Part shown: piece after piece, positions 1 to 8,690 of the stretch
How positions within the stretch are numbered: position 1 is the stretch's first letter
Layout of the letters: each line of letters opens with the position of its first letter
NCBI RefSeq assembly: GCF_009792295.1
Contig: NZ_CP039934.1
Coordinates: 454,501 to 518,500, forward strand
Origin: Myroides fluvii
GTDB lineage: Bacteria; Bacteroidota; Bacteroidia; Flavobacteriales; Flavobacteriaceae
DNA length: 64,000 bases
Direction: 5' to 3'
Notes under the pieces: generated by a model
Told to the model about the DNA's origin: nothing
Seen by the model: only the letters and a program-made list of their open reading frames with translations
The model's database searches: none
Translations under genes and position numbers: made by a program

Positions 1-234
1 AGAAAAACTCACTTGAGCTACTTTGCCCAATTCAATAAATAAATCGCGAATTAGATCAATATTAACCGTGTGTATCTGATCGCAAACGATACTTGCGATC
101 TGTTGTCTAAAGATGTAATTTTCATCTTTGAACTTCGCCCCAAATTTTCCGTTCCATTTTAATTCCAACCAATCGCGATCTGCCATATCATAATTTTCAA
201 TAAAAGACTGGATTCCAACATGTTCTACCGTCAT
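1..234 (-). CDS. Unknown protein, N-terminal part, runs off the left edge
   Basis: The minus strand is open from an ATG at 234 to the window edge, giving 78 residues that begin MTVEHVGIQSFIENYDMADR. The start is chosen because it is the only in-frame ATG before an upstream stop near 331 and because GGGAG lies just before it. The frame stays open for about 30 codons upstream of this ATG without another start. The peptide has a mixed charged/hydrophobic soluble composition; I see no motif and do not recognise the family. Only the start of the gene is visible, so length and function cannot be judged. Confidence 0.5.
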   Translation of the reverse strand, partial: MTVEHVGIQSFIENYDMADRDWLELKWNGKFGAKFKDENYIFRQQIASIVCDQIHTVNIDLIRDLFIELGKVAQVSFS

Positions 235-420
235 ACTCCCATATTTAAATTCATTTTTTCCTTTTGCTAAGGTACTACATAAATTTTGGTCTCCTTTTTT
301 TGTATAGCATTTTTTGCATACTTTTTCATTCTAATAAATATACAGCAAACAACTACAATAAAGCACTTGAGCGCATTTGATACGTACAATTTAGTACCTC
401 CTGTCTATCAACAAAATACA

Positions 421-466
421 AAAAAGATAAGGGTTGCATGCTTCAGCATGCAACCCTTATCTTTTT
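421..466. terminator. Long perfect hairpin terminator downstream of hisS
   Basis: A 21-bp arm at 421-441 pairs perfectly with 446-466 around a TTCA loop. The arms start in A runs and end in T runs, so it can terminate hisS (minus strand) and also work from the other side. Confidence 0.9.
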
Positions 467-494
467 TTATGTTCGATTTCTTTGTCCTTGTATC

Positions 495-1865
495 TTATCT
501 CACAAGGTCTTTTAATTCTTCTAAATTTACCGTCTGTTGTTCACCAGAAACTAAATTCTTCACCGTATACTTTTGTTGTTGAATTTCTTCACTTCCAGCT
601 AATACGGCAAATGGAATATTTTTCTTATCTGCAAATTGGAATTGTTTTCCCATTTTTGCTTTATCGGGATAGATTTCAGTTTTAATTCCTGCATCTCTCA
701 ATCGGGCTACCGCTTGCATCGCATAACTCATTTCTTCCTCTCCAAGATTTAAAAACATCACCTTAGAAGCCGCATTTACCGTTGCAGGGAATAAATTCAA
801 CTCTTCCATCACCAAATAGATGCGATCCAAACCAAATGAAATTCCAACACCGCTCATGTCTTTTAATCCAAAGATACCCGTTAAATCGTCATAGCGTCCA
901 CCACCACCGATTGAACCCATTTGAACTGTATCAGGTGCCCCTATTTCAAAGATAGCGCCTGTATAGTAATTTAACCCACGTGCTAAGGTAACATCTAAAT
1001 TCAATGTCGCAGTAGAGAGTCCAATTTGAGCAATCTCTTTTCCTACAAAAGTCAGCTCTTCAACTCCTTTTGTTCCTTGTTCCGATTCGGCTAATAATTG
1101 GCGTAATTTCTCTATTTTCTCTTCAAATGATCCCGTAAAATTGAATAAAGGCTGTACTTTTTCAATCGCCTTTTCGTCAATTCCCTTTTCAATCATTTCT
1201 TTCTTCACGCCTTCTTCACCAATTTTATCCAGCTTATCTAAAGCAACGGTAAAATCAATTAATTTATCACTTGCTCCAATCACCTCCGCAATTCCCGCTA
1301 AAATCTTTCTGTTGTTTAACTTAATGGTTACTCCGTTTATTCCTAAAGCAGTAAATACACGATCATACAACAAAACTAGTTCTACTTCTTGCCAAAGGGA
1401 TTTGGATCCAATCACGTCAGCATCACATTGGTAAAACTCTCTGAATCGTCCTTTTTGCGGGCGATCTGCGCGCCATACGGGTTGCATTTGGTAGCGTTTA
1501 AAAGGAAAGTCTAATTCATTTTGGTGCATCACTACATAACGCGCAAAAGGCACCGTCAAATCATAACGCAACGCTTTTTCAGAAATCTGACTGGTTACCT
1601 TCAAGCTATTCTTTTCGTCTAACAGCGTTTGATCTGCTTTACTCAAATAATCACCTGAATTTAAAATTTTAAAAATCAATCGATCTCCTTCTTCTCCATA
1701 TTTCCCTAAGAGCGTCTCCAAATTTTCAAAAGAGGGTGTCTCTATGGGATGGAAACCAAAATGCTCAAAATGATGACGGATTGTTTGCATTATGTATTGT
1801 CTTCTTGCTACTTCAATCGAAGAAAAATCACGTGTCCCTTTTGGAATTCCTGGTTTCTTTGCCAT
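495..1865 (-). CDS. hisS: Histidine--tRNA ligase
   Basis: Class II aminoacyl-tRNA synthetase that charges tRNA-His in the cytoplasm; 456 residues, normal for the family. Motif 1 lies near residues 40-50 (IETPSFE), motif 2 near 128-150 ([16 protein letters not shown]), the histidine-binding [15 protein letters not shown] near 300, the glycine-rich GGGGRYDDL after it, and motif 3 GISFGLDR near 350. The C-terminal 100 residues form the anticodon-binding domain. I place the start at the ATG at 1865 ([14 protein letters not shown]), the usual N-terminus; a TTG two codons upstream is in frame but unlikely. It appears monocistronic, with a -7 element just upstream and a strong terminator after it. 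Confidence 0.97.
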   Translation of the reverse strand: MAKKPGIPKGTRDFSSIEVARRQYIMQTIRHHFEHFGFHPIETPSFENLETLLGKYGEEGDRLIFKILNSGDYLSKADQTLLDEKNSLKVTSQISEKALRYDLTVPFARYVVMHQNELDFPFKRYQMQPVWRADRPQKGRFREFYQCDADVIGSKSLWQEVELVLLYDRVFTALGINGVTIKLNNRKILAGIAEVIGASDKLIDFTVALDKLDKIGEEGVKKEMIEKGIDEKAIEKVQPLFNFTGSFEEKIEKLRQLLAESEQGTKGVEELTFVGKEIAQIGLSTATLNLDVTLARGLNYYTGAIFEIGAPDTVQMGSIGGGGRYDDLTGIFGLKDMSGVGISFGLDRIYLVMEELNLFPATVNAASKVMFLNLGEEEMSYAMQAVARLRDAGIKTEIYPDKAKMGKQFQFADKKNIPFAVLAGSEEIQQQKYTVKNLVSGEQQTVNLEELKDLVR

Positions 1866-1896
1866 TTTCAATTAATTTTCAAATTATTTAATCATA

Positions 1897-1904
1897 CAAA
1901 AATA
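1897..1904 (-). promoter_or_regulatory. -7 element of the hisS promoter
   Basis: On the minus strand this reads TATTTTTG, matching TAnnTTTG, about 30 bases before the hisS start. No good -33 element is visible. Confidence 0.5.
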
Positions 1905-1933
1905 GGTATTTTTAATTAGAAAGAGGAAAGAGG

Positions 1934-2023
1934 AAAGAAGAGAGCGGAGAATTTTTCTAAATAAAGAAAATATTCTCTTTTATTTGAAAAAAACAACTTT
2001 TTTCGTGCTTTTGCTTTTTTGTT
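1934..2023. repeat. 90-bp direct repeat, copy 1
   Basis: This AT-rich segment begins AAAGAAGAGAGCGGAG and ends in CTTTTTTGTT. It recurs at 2405-2493 with only one A missing from a homopolymer. The copies are 471 bases apart and bracket the tandem repeats between them. Confidence 0.9.
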
Positions 2024-2102
2024 AGTTGCTTTTTTGTGTTTTTGTAAATTTCCGTTTAAATAAAACTATTTTTAATTAGAAAGAGGAAATCGGAGCGAAG
2101 TG

Positions 2103-2153
2103 AAAATCGAAACGTAGTGAAAATCGTAACGTAGTGAAAATCGTAACGCAGTG
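2103..2153. repeat. Three tandem 17-bp repeats
   Basis: Three head-to-tail units of the form AAAATCG(A/T)AACG(T/C)AGTG fill 2103-2153. Two more near-identical units occur at 2288-2321. The unit is 17 bp, too short and too closely packed for a CRISPR repeat. Confidence 0.85.
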
Positions 2154-2156
2154 AAG

Positions 2157-2404
2157 ATTCATCGAACACTAAAACAAATATAAAATAAGGTGAGATATAT
2201 TCATCGAACACTAAAATAATATATAAAATAGGTGAGATATATTCATCGAACTCCAAAATAAAATAATAACTTGGTGAGATAAAGAAGAAATCGAAACGTA
2301 GTGCAAATCGAAACGTAGTGAAGATTCATCGAACACTAAAATAAATATAAAATAGGTGAGATATATTCATTGCTCACCAATATAAAATATAAACCTAATG
2401 AAAT
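2157..2404. repeat. Array of about five 40-42-bp degenerate repeats
   Basis: Units beginning ATTCATCGAAC and ending GGTGAGATAT start at 2157, 2199, 2241, 2324 and 2365. The first three are head to tail; the fourth follows two copies of the 17-bp unit and the fifth is diverged. On the minus strand a repeated FDEYISP-like peptide would be read, but this has no credible gene context and I treat the region as non-coding. Confidence 0.8.
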
Positions 2405-2493
2405 AAAGAAGAGAGCGGAGAATTTTTCTAAATAAAGAAAATATTCTCTTTTATTTGAAAAAACAACTTTTTTCGTGCTTTTGCTTTTTTGTT
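2405..2493. repeat. 90-bp direct repeat, copy 2
   Basis: Second copy of the segment at 1934-2023, 89 bp. The remaining bases to 2666 hold a pyrimidine-rich tract around 2570-2605 and no recognisable gene. Confidence 0.9.
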
Positions 2494-2666
2494 GACTGGG
2501 AGTTTGTTGTTGGGAGGTGTCCAATTGTCTATTCTAAAACGGTCAACCCTATTTAGGGACGTTCAGGACGTTCCCCTTTCCCCTCTCTTCTCTCTTCTCT
2601 CCATATTTAACAACTTTTCCCTACCTTTACTTGTAACAGTTCACCCCTTTCAGCTACTAATCAGAC

Positions 2667-3908
2667 ATGTGGAAAATAACGCTTGAAAATATAAAAATTG
2701 CAGCAACGAGTATTAAGAGTCAACTTCTTCGTACCTGTATTACGGTATTTATTATTGCTATTGGTATTTGGGCTTTAGTAGGGATTCTATCGGTTGTTAA
2801 TGCATTAAAACATACGATTGTAGCGGACTTTTCTTCCATGGGGGCAAATACCTTTACCTTAAGTCAATATGATACAGCAGGTAAAATCGCAAAAAACCAA
2901 TCCACTCAAGTAGAGAATCCACCGATTACCTATGCACAAGCACAAGATTTTAAAACGCGTTATGCCTATCCTTTTTCTTCAGTTTCCCTGTCTTTTACTG
3001 CAGCGAGTAATATTGAGGTCAAAAATGATTACGCAAAGAGTGATCCTGAGGTTAGTATTGTAGGTTGTGATGAGAATTACCTGTCTAACAGTGGCTTACA
3101 AGTGGAAGTAGGAAGGGGGTTAACCTATACAGACAGTAAAAACAATCACTTTGTTTGTGTGGTAGGTTCCGATTTTTCCAAGAACATGTTTAAGGGACAA
3201 TCCCCGATCAACCAACAGATTTCAGTTCGCGGTTATAAATTCAAAATCATTGGTATTTTAAAAGAGCAAGGAAGTACATTTGGGCAGAATGAAGATCAGC
3301 GTGTTTTTATTCCCCTTCAGCTTGCGCGTACTATTTTCAACGAAACGAACATCAACTATACCCTTAAAGTTGGGGTACTCCAAGAAGGCTTACTCAACGA
3401 AGCAATTGACCAAGCAACGATAGACTTTCGAGCGAGTCGCAATCTCGCTCCCGCAAATCCTTCTAATTTTGGTATCGAACGCAGTGATGATATGATTCGC
3501 TCCTTAGAAAAGCAAGTAGACATCTTGAATATGGCAGCTTGGTTAATTGGAATGATTACCATTTTGGGGTCTTCTATTGCCTTGATGAATATCATGCTTG
3601 TTTCTGTTACTGAACGCACCAAAGAAATTGGCATTCGCAAATCACTAGGGGCAAAAAGAAAGACAATCGCACAGCAATTTTTTACTGAAACGCTAATCAT
3701 TGGTCAATTAGGTGGATTAATAGGAACAATGTTAGGTATTGGCACTGCTTACCTGATGACTTCCCTCCTTCATTTTACGTTTGCCATTCCTTGGGAGGCT
3801 ATTTCAGCGGCTTTTATTACCACCTTAGTTGTTGCGGTTATTTCGGGCTTATACCCTGCTATAAAAGCATCGAAATTAGATCCAGTAGAGGCACTTCGTT
3901 ACGAGTAA
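2667..3908 (+). CDS. MacB/FtsX-type ABC transporter permease
   Basis: Inner-membrane permease of the MacB family, 413 residues. A first transmembrane helix lies near residues 19-42 and is followed by a large periplasmic domain (about 45-285, MacB_PCD type). Three C-terminal helices lie near 288-310, 345-366 and 379-396 (FtsX domain). The cytoplasmic TERTKEIGIRKSLGA and the ending ASKLDPVEALRYE are typical of the family. Members work with a separate ATPase to move lipoproteins, peptides or drugs, or to transmit force across the envelope. No ATPase or membrane-fusion gene is adjacent, so the partner is unknown. The start is the first ATG in the frame. Confidence 0.88.
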   Translation: MWKITLENIKIAATSIKSQLLRTCITVFIIAIGIWALVGILSVVNALKHTIVADFSSMGANTFTLSQYDTAGKIAKNQSTQVENPPITYAQAQDFKTRYAYPFSSVSLSFTAASNIEVKNDYAKSDPEVSIVGCDENYLSNSGLQVEVGRGLTYTDSKNNHFVCVVGSDFSKNMFKGQSPINQQISVRGYKFKIIGILKEQGSTFGQNEDQRVFIPLQLARTIFNETNINYTLKVGVLQEGLLNEAIDQATIDFRASRNLAPANPSNFGIERSDDMIRSLEKQVDILNMAAWLIGMITILGSSIALMNIMLVSVTERTKEIGIRKSLGAKRKTIAQQFFTETLIIGQLGGLIGTMLGIGTAYLMTSLLHFTFAIPWEAISAAFITTLVVAVISGLYPAIKASKLDPVEALRYE

Positions 3909-3970
3909 GTTAATTCGCGGTATAAAATCAAACCCTCTACTTATTTTTGTGTGATATTTAAAAACATAAC

Positions 3971-4435
3971 ATGACTAGAACCTTACCTGAACATATTGCC
4001 GAACAGTTTGTTGCCGCATGGAATCAATATGATGCGGAGCAATTAGCCGCAATCTTTGTTGATGATGCGGATTTTGTTAATGTTACAGGATTGTGGTGGC
4101 ATAACAAAGAAGCTATCTATCAAGCTCATGCCTATGGTTTAGGCGTTATTTTCAACCACTCCAAATTGGAATCAAAGCGCACCAAAGTTAGATATATTAC
4201 TGATGATATTGCCACCGTACATGCTCGAATAAGACTCAGCAATCAGACAGCATTAGCGGAAAATGTCCCTCCGCATATCCGAAACACTTTATTCTTATTT
4301 GTGGTTCAAAAAATAGACGGAATTTGGTTTTGCCTCGCTGCTCAAAATGCAGAAGTACAAAGTGGAAAAGAGACGTTTATCAAGAAAGAAGACGGTAGTC
4401 TTGAAGCAGTTAACTACGGAAAATTCAAGAAGTAA
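3971..4435 (+). CDS. SnoaL-like / SgcJ-EcaC family protein
   Basis: A soluble 154-residue protein with the pattern of the NTF2-like fold of the SgcJ/EcaC or DUF4440 group. The N-terminus EQFVAAWNQYDAEQLAAIF is the usual first helix, followed by DDADFVNVTGLWWHNKEAI and a C-terminal beta-rich part with DGIWFCLAAQNAEV. These proteins are often annotated as oxidoreductase-like or steroid-isomerase-like, but most have no known reaction. It lies about 60 bases after the permease; a functional link is not evident. Confidence 0.75.
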   Translation: MTRTLPEHIAEQFVAAWNQYDAEQLAAIFVDDADFVNVTGLWWHNKEAIYQAHAYGLGVIFNHSKLESKRTKVRYITDDIATVHARIRLSNQTALAENVPPHIRNTLFLFVVQKIDGIWFCLAAQNAEVQSGKETFIKKEDGSLEAVNYGKFKK

Positions 4436-4503
4436 ACCAAACACGTTTTAGGATCCACTTAAATTCATCATTTATAGGGAGTACAACAAAAGTGTAGATT
4501 CGC

Positions 4504-4511
4504 TATTTTTG
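4504..4511 (+). promoter_or_regulatory. -7 element before the secreted protein gene
   Basis: TATTTTTG matches TAnnTTTG 25 bases before the start at 4537. No clear -33 element. Confidence 0.4.
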
Positions 4512-4536
4512 TAATCAACGAACAATCTTTCTATTT

Positions 4537-5133
4537 ATGAAGACGCTTTTATTAACCTTAGCCCTAGGATTGGGTGCTTTTAGCTTGACGCATGCTCAAG
4601 AAATTTCAACTAAAAACATCTTGATTAGACAAGGAAACACAACAATTGAAATTAACCAAAAAACACAAAACATCACCCTAAAACCCGAGCGTTTTAGCCT
4701 AGAGTTTTTGAACAAGCCGTATCAAGAAAGACAAGAGCTTTTCTATTCGGCCAAAGCACTATTAACCGACAACAGTCAATTTTCCAATACATACGAATCG
4801 ATGTCCTTTGACGACATCGCATTTTTTAGTCCAGGGACGGGATTTGCAGCGACTTTTGATGAAAATCAGTTTTTCCCAAATTTAAGCGAGGATGGACATC
4901 AATACTTGTATTATGCGTCGAATAGCGATCACCGCATCAACAAAATTGGCAAACAAAGAGAATGGGATATTTATCAATGGAATCTCGATGGGGTAACGAT
5001 TGACGGGAATGAAATTGCTTGGAAAAATTATCGCATTGGCGAATTATATCTTTACTTTGTTGTTGATCGTAATTTAAATAATAGCATCGATTCGGATGAA
5101 CATCATTTAATTCGAATCTCTTTTCAAAAATAA
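4537..5133 (+). CDS. Secreted protein of unknown function
   Basis: 198 residues with a clear Sec signal peptide (MKTLLLTLALGLGAFSLTHAQ, cleavage after about residue 21). The mature part is beta-rich and polar, with paired aromatic and acidic stretches such as NNSIDSDEHHLIRISF near the C-terminus. I do not recognise a domain. It is followed 30 bases later by the TPR histidine kinase and may be its co-transcribed partner, for example a periplasmic accessory; that is inference only. Confidence 0.7.
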   Translation: MKTLLLTLALGLGAFSLTHAQEISTKNILIRQGNTTIEINQKTQNITLKPERFSLEFLNKPYQERQELFYSAKALLTDNSQFSNTYESMSFDDIAFFSPGTGFAATFDENQFFPNLSEDGHQYLYYASNSDHRINKIGKQREWDIYQWNLDGVTIDGNEIAWKNYRIGELYLYFVVDRNLNNSIDSDEHHLIRISFQK

Positions 5134-5163
5134 CCAACATCATTCGTTTCTAAGTACTTATTC

Positions 5164-7413
5164 ATGTCAAATTCTCCTAGAGCACACTTATTTCTACTTT
5201 CTTTCTTTTGGTGCGTACTTCTTTGGTGCGCTCCTACTGCAATGCATGGGCAAGAAATAGTGACAACCTATAAAGAACAATATGACAAGACTGTAGCTGG
5301 AAGTGCGGAGCGCTTTGAATTGGTAGGAAAATACGCCCAAGCGTTATTTTTCCAAGAAAAACAACAAGAAGCGACACAAGTACTAAAAGAAAACATTCGC
5401 ATCGCTGAAAGACAAGAAGACAAAACCAATGCGGCTTATCTTTATTCAATTTTAGCGATGAACGCCCAACTCAATGAAAATACAACAGAGGCTAAGAAGG
5501 CGATAACAAAGGCTTTGGATTATGCGCAACAAATCGACGCTTATGAAATCAAGGCCTATGTTAACTATTGTCGTGGTTGGATGTATGTCCGAGATAATCA
5601 AGAAGCTAAAGCTGTTCACTCTTTGTTGATTGCAATTTCACTTTATGAGAAAGCCCCTCCTTCGCCTACAAAATTAGTTCGATTGTCAGCTACATACAAA
5701 GAGTTAACTAGCATTTATGCGAGTTGGGATGATTATGAATTACAAGAAAAATACAGCAAACTTACCCTCGATATTGCCATTCAACAAAATAATCCAAATG
5801 CGTTATTCGACGCCTATATGATGATGGGGTATTTATACGAAAGTGAATTTGCTCAAAATACCCATAATATTTATGCGAGAGATTTAGCCGAAAAATATTA
5901 TAAAAAGGCCATCAAAACCTATGAAAACAATCGAGAAACGATTCCTTTTCGATCCGATTTGGCCTTTGTAGCTAATAATTTAGCGAGTCTCTACTTGCGC
6001 GCTTTTCCGAAACAATACAACGAACAAGCTTCTTATTATGCTAACCTAGCCCTACAACAAGCCAAAGAGACGCATCAGGTAAATTTCCTAGCCTCATCCT
6101 ATGGGATTTTGGCTGAAATTGCGCTACAAACAGATGATAGAAAAACGGCCACGGCTCATTTGCTTTCTGCCTTAACGACCATTAACAGTACTCATTTACC
6201 AGATAAAAACACCTTGCTTTCCATTTATGAAAGTTTAGCGCAATTAAATGAGACTGAAGAAAATTATCTAGGCGCTTTACATTTTCAAAAACTATACTTG
6301 CAAACGTATCAATCAATATACAATAAAGATAAACTAGAAATTAGCAGACGACTAGAGGCTCAATATGAAAAAGAACAACAAAAACAGCAATTGCTGACGT
6401 TGCAATTATCATCTGAAAAAAAAGAGCAACAAATTAAGCTAATGAAAACCATAGGTTTACAGCAAAAGCAAGAGTTGGAGAATCTAAAACTCTCAGAGGA
6501 GAACCAGCGCAAACGACTTGAGATTAGTCAACTAGAAACCGAGACACATGCCCAAGCATTAAAACTCTCTCAGTTGGAAAACGACAATAAACTATTGGAT
6601 ATCCAACACTTTAAAAAGACACTTTCCTTTCAAGAAAAGGTCAAGTTTTACTTTCTATCCCTAGCGATTGCCTTGGCTGTTTTACTTCTTGTTTTACTCT
6701 ATGTGTACAAACAGAGAACCAAGAGTATGAAACAACAAAAGGAGTTATATAACTTGGCTTTAGAAAAAGAAAAACAACACGCTAAAATCGCAACGCTGAC
6801 AGCTTTGCTAGATGGGCAAGAACAAGAGCGATCCCGTTTAGCACGAGATTTACACGACGGTTTAGGAGGACTCCTTTCTGGGACTAAAATTCAACTGAGT
6901 ACATTAAACAACAAGATAACCGACGCCAATAAGCTTGAAATGACAAAATCCATTGAGCATTTAGATAATGCTGTGGATGAGTTAAGACGAGTAGCTCATA
7001 ATTTAATGCCTGACTTACTGCTCAAATATGGCTTGGAAGAAGCACTTAAAGAATATGCCAATCGCATGTCTACCGATCAATTGGATATTGATGTCCAATT
7101 TTTGGGCTATACCGATACCTTACAACAAGACAAGCAGTTATTAGTATATCGCATTATTCAAGAATTAGTCAACAATGCCTTAAAACATGCAAATCCTCAA
7201 CAAATCATTATTCAACTCGTTGAAAGCGAGAACTCCTATTTAGTTACCATTGAAGATGACGGTTGTGGTTTTGATCTACCCCAAGTACAACAAACCCAAT
7301 CTGCAGGATTACACAACATTCAATCACGCGTGCAATTCTTGAAAGGAGAATTACACATTCATTCGGAACAAAACCTTGGAACAAGTATCGATTTTCAATT
7401 CCCAAAACAATAA
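5164..7413 (+). CDS. Sensor histidine kinase with N-terminal TPR repeats
   Basis: 749 residues. An N-terminal signal/anchor (LFLLSFFWCVLLWCAPTAMHG) is followed by TPR-type helices over about residues 50-390, a coiled coil rich in E, K and Q (about 395-490), one transmembrane helix (about 494-516), then a HisKA_3 dimerisation domain with LARDLHDGLGGLL (phospho-acceptor His564) and a C-terminal HATPase domain (ELVNNALKHA, DDGCGFDL). This is the NarX/DesK-like class common in Bacteroidota, in which periplasmic TPRs probably sense protein or peptide ligands. The response regulator gene begins 3 bases after the stop, so the two form one unit. Confidence 0.93.
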   Translation: MSNSPRAHLFLLSFFWCVLLWCAPTAMHGQEIVTTYKEQYDKTVAGSAERFELVGKYAQALFFQEKQQEATQVLKENIRIAERQEDKTNAAYLYSILAMNAQLNENTTEAKKAITKALDYAQQIDAYEIKAYVNYCRGWMYVRDNQEAKAVHSLLIAISLYEKAPPSPTKLVRLSATYKELTSIYASWDDYELQEKYSKLTLDIAIQQNNPNALFDAYMMMGYLYESEFAQNTHNIYARDLAEKYYKKAIKTYENNRETIPFRSDLAFVANNLASLYLRAFPKQYNEQASYYANLALQQAKETHQVNFLASSYGILAEIALQTDDRKTATAHLLSALTTINSTHLPDKNTLLSIYESLAQLNETEENYLGALHFQKLYLQTYQSIYNKDKLEISRRLEAQYEKEQQKQQLLTLQLSSEKKEQQIKLMKTIGLQQKQELENLKLSEENQRKRLEISQLETETHAQALKLSQLENDNKLLDIQHFKKTLSFQEKVKFYFLSLAIALAVLLLVLLYVYKQRTKSMKQQKELYNLALEKEKQHAKIATLTALLDGQEQERSRLARDLHDGLGGLLSGTKIQLSTLNNKITDANKLEMTKSIEHLDNAVDELRRVAHNLMPDLLLKYGLEEALKEYANRMSTDQLDIDVQFLGYTDTLQQDKQLLVYRIIQELVNNALKHANPQQIIIQLVESENSYLVTIEDDGCGFDLPQVQQTQSAGLHNIQSRVQFLKGELHIHSEQNLGTSIDFQFPKQ

Positions 7414-7416
7414 AAC

Positions 7417-8049
7417 ATGATAAAAGTAGCGCTAACGGACGACCACCCTTTATTATTAGAAGGATTAAAAAATATTTTAAACAAACAGGAGAATATTCAA
7501 GTCACGGGTTGTTATCCTTCCATAGACCACTTGCAAAAGGGGCTGAAAAAAAATCCCCCTCATATTTTATTGCTCGATATTAATTTAGAAGACATTAATA
7601 GTTTAGATTGGATTAAACCTTTGAAGAAAAAACAGCCTGAAATGCAAATCATCATGCTTAGTGTTCACAATGAATATGCGGTAATTAATAGTGCACTACA
7701 GGAAGGAGCTTCAGGATATATTCAAAAAAATGCTTCTGTAGATGAAATTGTACAAGGCATCTATACGGTATACCATCACAATCCCTACTTGTGTTCGCAA
7801 ACACAGGTGGTATTAGAGAAAAAAAATAAAAATGGATTAAACACCATTCCAAAGCTCACCCGACGTGAAAAAGAAGTTTTGGTAGAAGCAGCACAAGGTT
7901 TCACAACTCAACAGATTGCCGATCGTCTGTTTATCAGTACACATACGGTAGATAGTCATCGCAAGAATTTGATTGAAAAATTTCAAACAACAAACCTCAG
8001 TTCGGTGATTACCTTAGCCATTGAATATGGTTTAATCAAAAAAGCATAA
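7417..8049 (+). CDS. NarL/LuxR-type response regulator
   Basis: 210 residues: receiver domain (acidic pocket D8-D9, phospho-acceptor D54 in LLLDINLED, conserved Lys in YIQKNAS) and a C-terminal LuxR-type helix-turn-helix (LTRREKEVLVEAAQG ... TTQQIADRLFISTHTVDSHRKNL). It is the evident partner of the kinase directly upstream. The target genes cannot be told from sequence. Confidence 0.95.
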   Translation: MIKVALTDDHPLLLEGLKNILNKQENIQVTGCYPSIDHLQKGLKKNPPHILLLDINLEDINSLDWIKPLKKKQPEMQIIMLSVHNEYAVINSALQEGASGYIQKNASVDEIVQGIYTVYHHNPYLCSQTQVVLEKKNKNGLNTIPKLTRREKEVLVEAAQGFTTQQIADRLFISTHTVDSHRKNLIEKFQTTNLSSVITLAIEYGLIKKA

Positions 8050-8186
8050 AATTGAAGCAACAAGTCCAGATTTAAAATAAACCGCTATTTTTTGGCATCA
8101 AAGATTTTTTTTAATTTTCTTAACAGAAAAAACGGTTATATGCGCTACAAAACCCTATTTTCAGGCCTTAAAAAAAATATTTTTCT

Positions 8187-8194
8187 TATCTTTG
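8187..8194 (+). promoter_or_regulatory. Possible upstream -7 element in the rpmH leader
   Basis: TATCTTTG matches TAnnTTTG about 190 bases before rpmH. It may be a distal promoter; no -33 element is visible. Confidence 0.3.
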
Positions 8195-8279
8195 GACAGA
8201 TGACTTATTCTTTTCTCCTTAGAAATAGGGATTAAATAAGACATAATCGCAAGTTTCTAAAAATATTTTACAAAAAGAC

Positions 8280-8310
8280 TTTGTAAGAATCAAATGACTT
8301 TATATATTTG
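8280..8310 (+). promoter_or_regulatory. rpmH promoter
   Basis: TTTG (8280-8283), a 19-base spacer and TATATTTG (8303-8310) give a textbook Bacteroidota housekeeping promoter. The 336-base gap before rpmH holds this promoter and a roughly 70-base leader, and nothing else I can identify. Confidence 0.75.
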
Positions 8311-8385
8311 CACTCGGTTTTGGCGCAAGTATATCAAAGCTGAATTTTTTGAAAAGTAAAATACTAAGATTTAAAGATAAACGCA

Positions 8386-8547
8386 ATGAGCAAGAGAACG
8401 TTTCAACCTTCAAATAGAAAAAGAAGAAACAAACATGGTTTCATGGAAAGAATGTCTACTCCTAACGGTAGAAAAGTATTAGCTGCAAGAAGAGCTAAAG
8501 GAAGACATAAATTAACTGTTTCTTGTGAAACAAAACATAAACATTAA
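8386..8547 (+). CDS. rpmH: 50S ribosomal protein L34
   Basis: A 53-residue, highly basic protein beginning [20 protein letters not shown], with the family signature [17 protein letters not shown]. It is slightly longer than the 44-46 residues of many bacteria because of the C-terminal tail SCETKHKH, which I believe is usual in Flavobacteriia. L34 is part of the large ribosomal subunit. Strong promoter upstream, terminator 23 bases downstream, monocistronic. Confidence 0.97.
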   Translation: MSKRTFQPSNRKRRNKHGFMERMSTPNGRKVLAARRAKGRHKLTVSCETKHKH

Positions 8548-8569
8548 TGTTTTGATTAAAATATAAATA

Positions 8570-8606
8570 AAGGTGTTACTCATTTGGTGGTAACGCCTTT
8601 TTTTAT
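8570..8606 (+). terminator. rpmH terminator
   Basis: AAGGTGTTAC pairs with GTAACGCCTT (one G-T wobble) around a 10-base loop, followed by a T7 run. Confidence 0.85.
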
Positions 8607-8690
8607 ACTTTGTCGGAAGCATCACAATACAATCACACACACTATACTTACTTTTTTACTAAAGTAGTACATAATAAACAACACAAGAAA

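Noticed and set aside
286..685. Two plus-strand frames across the hisS terminator
   Set aside because: They translate the terminator hairpin and the antisense of the hisS 3' end.
1934..2493. Possible CRISPR array
   Set aside because: Units are 17 and 42 bp without unique spacers of constant length, and no cas genes occur in the window.
2056..2524. Two minus-strand frames with repeated EYISP-like peptides
   Set aside because: The peptide repeat follows from the 42-bp DNA repeat; there is no promoter, no start context and no recognisable domain.
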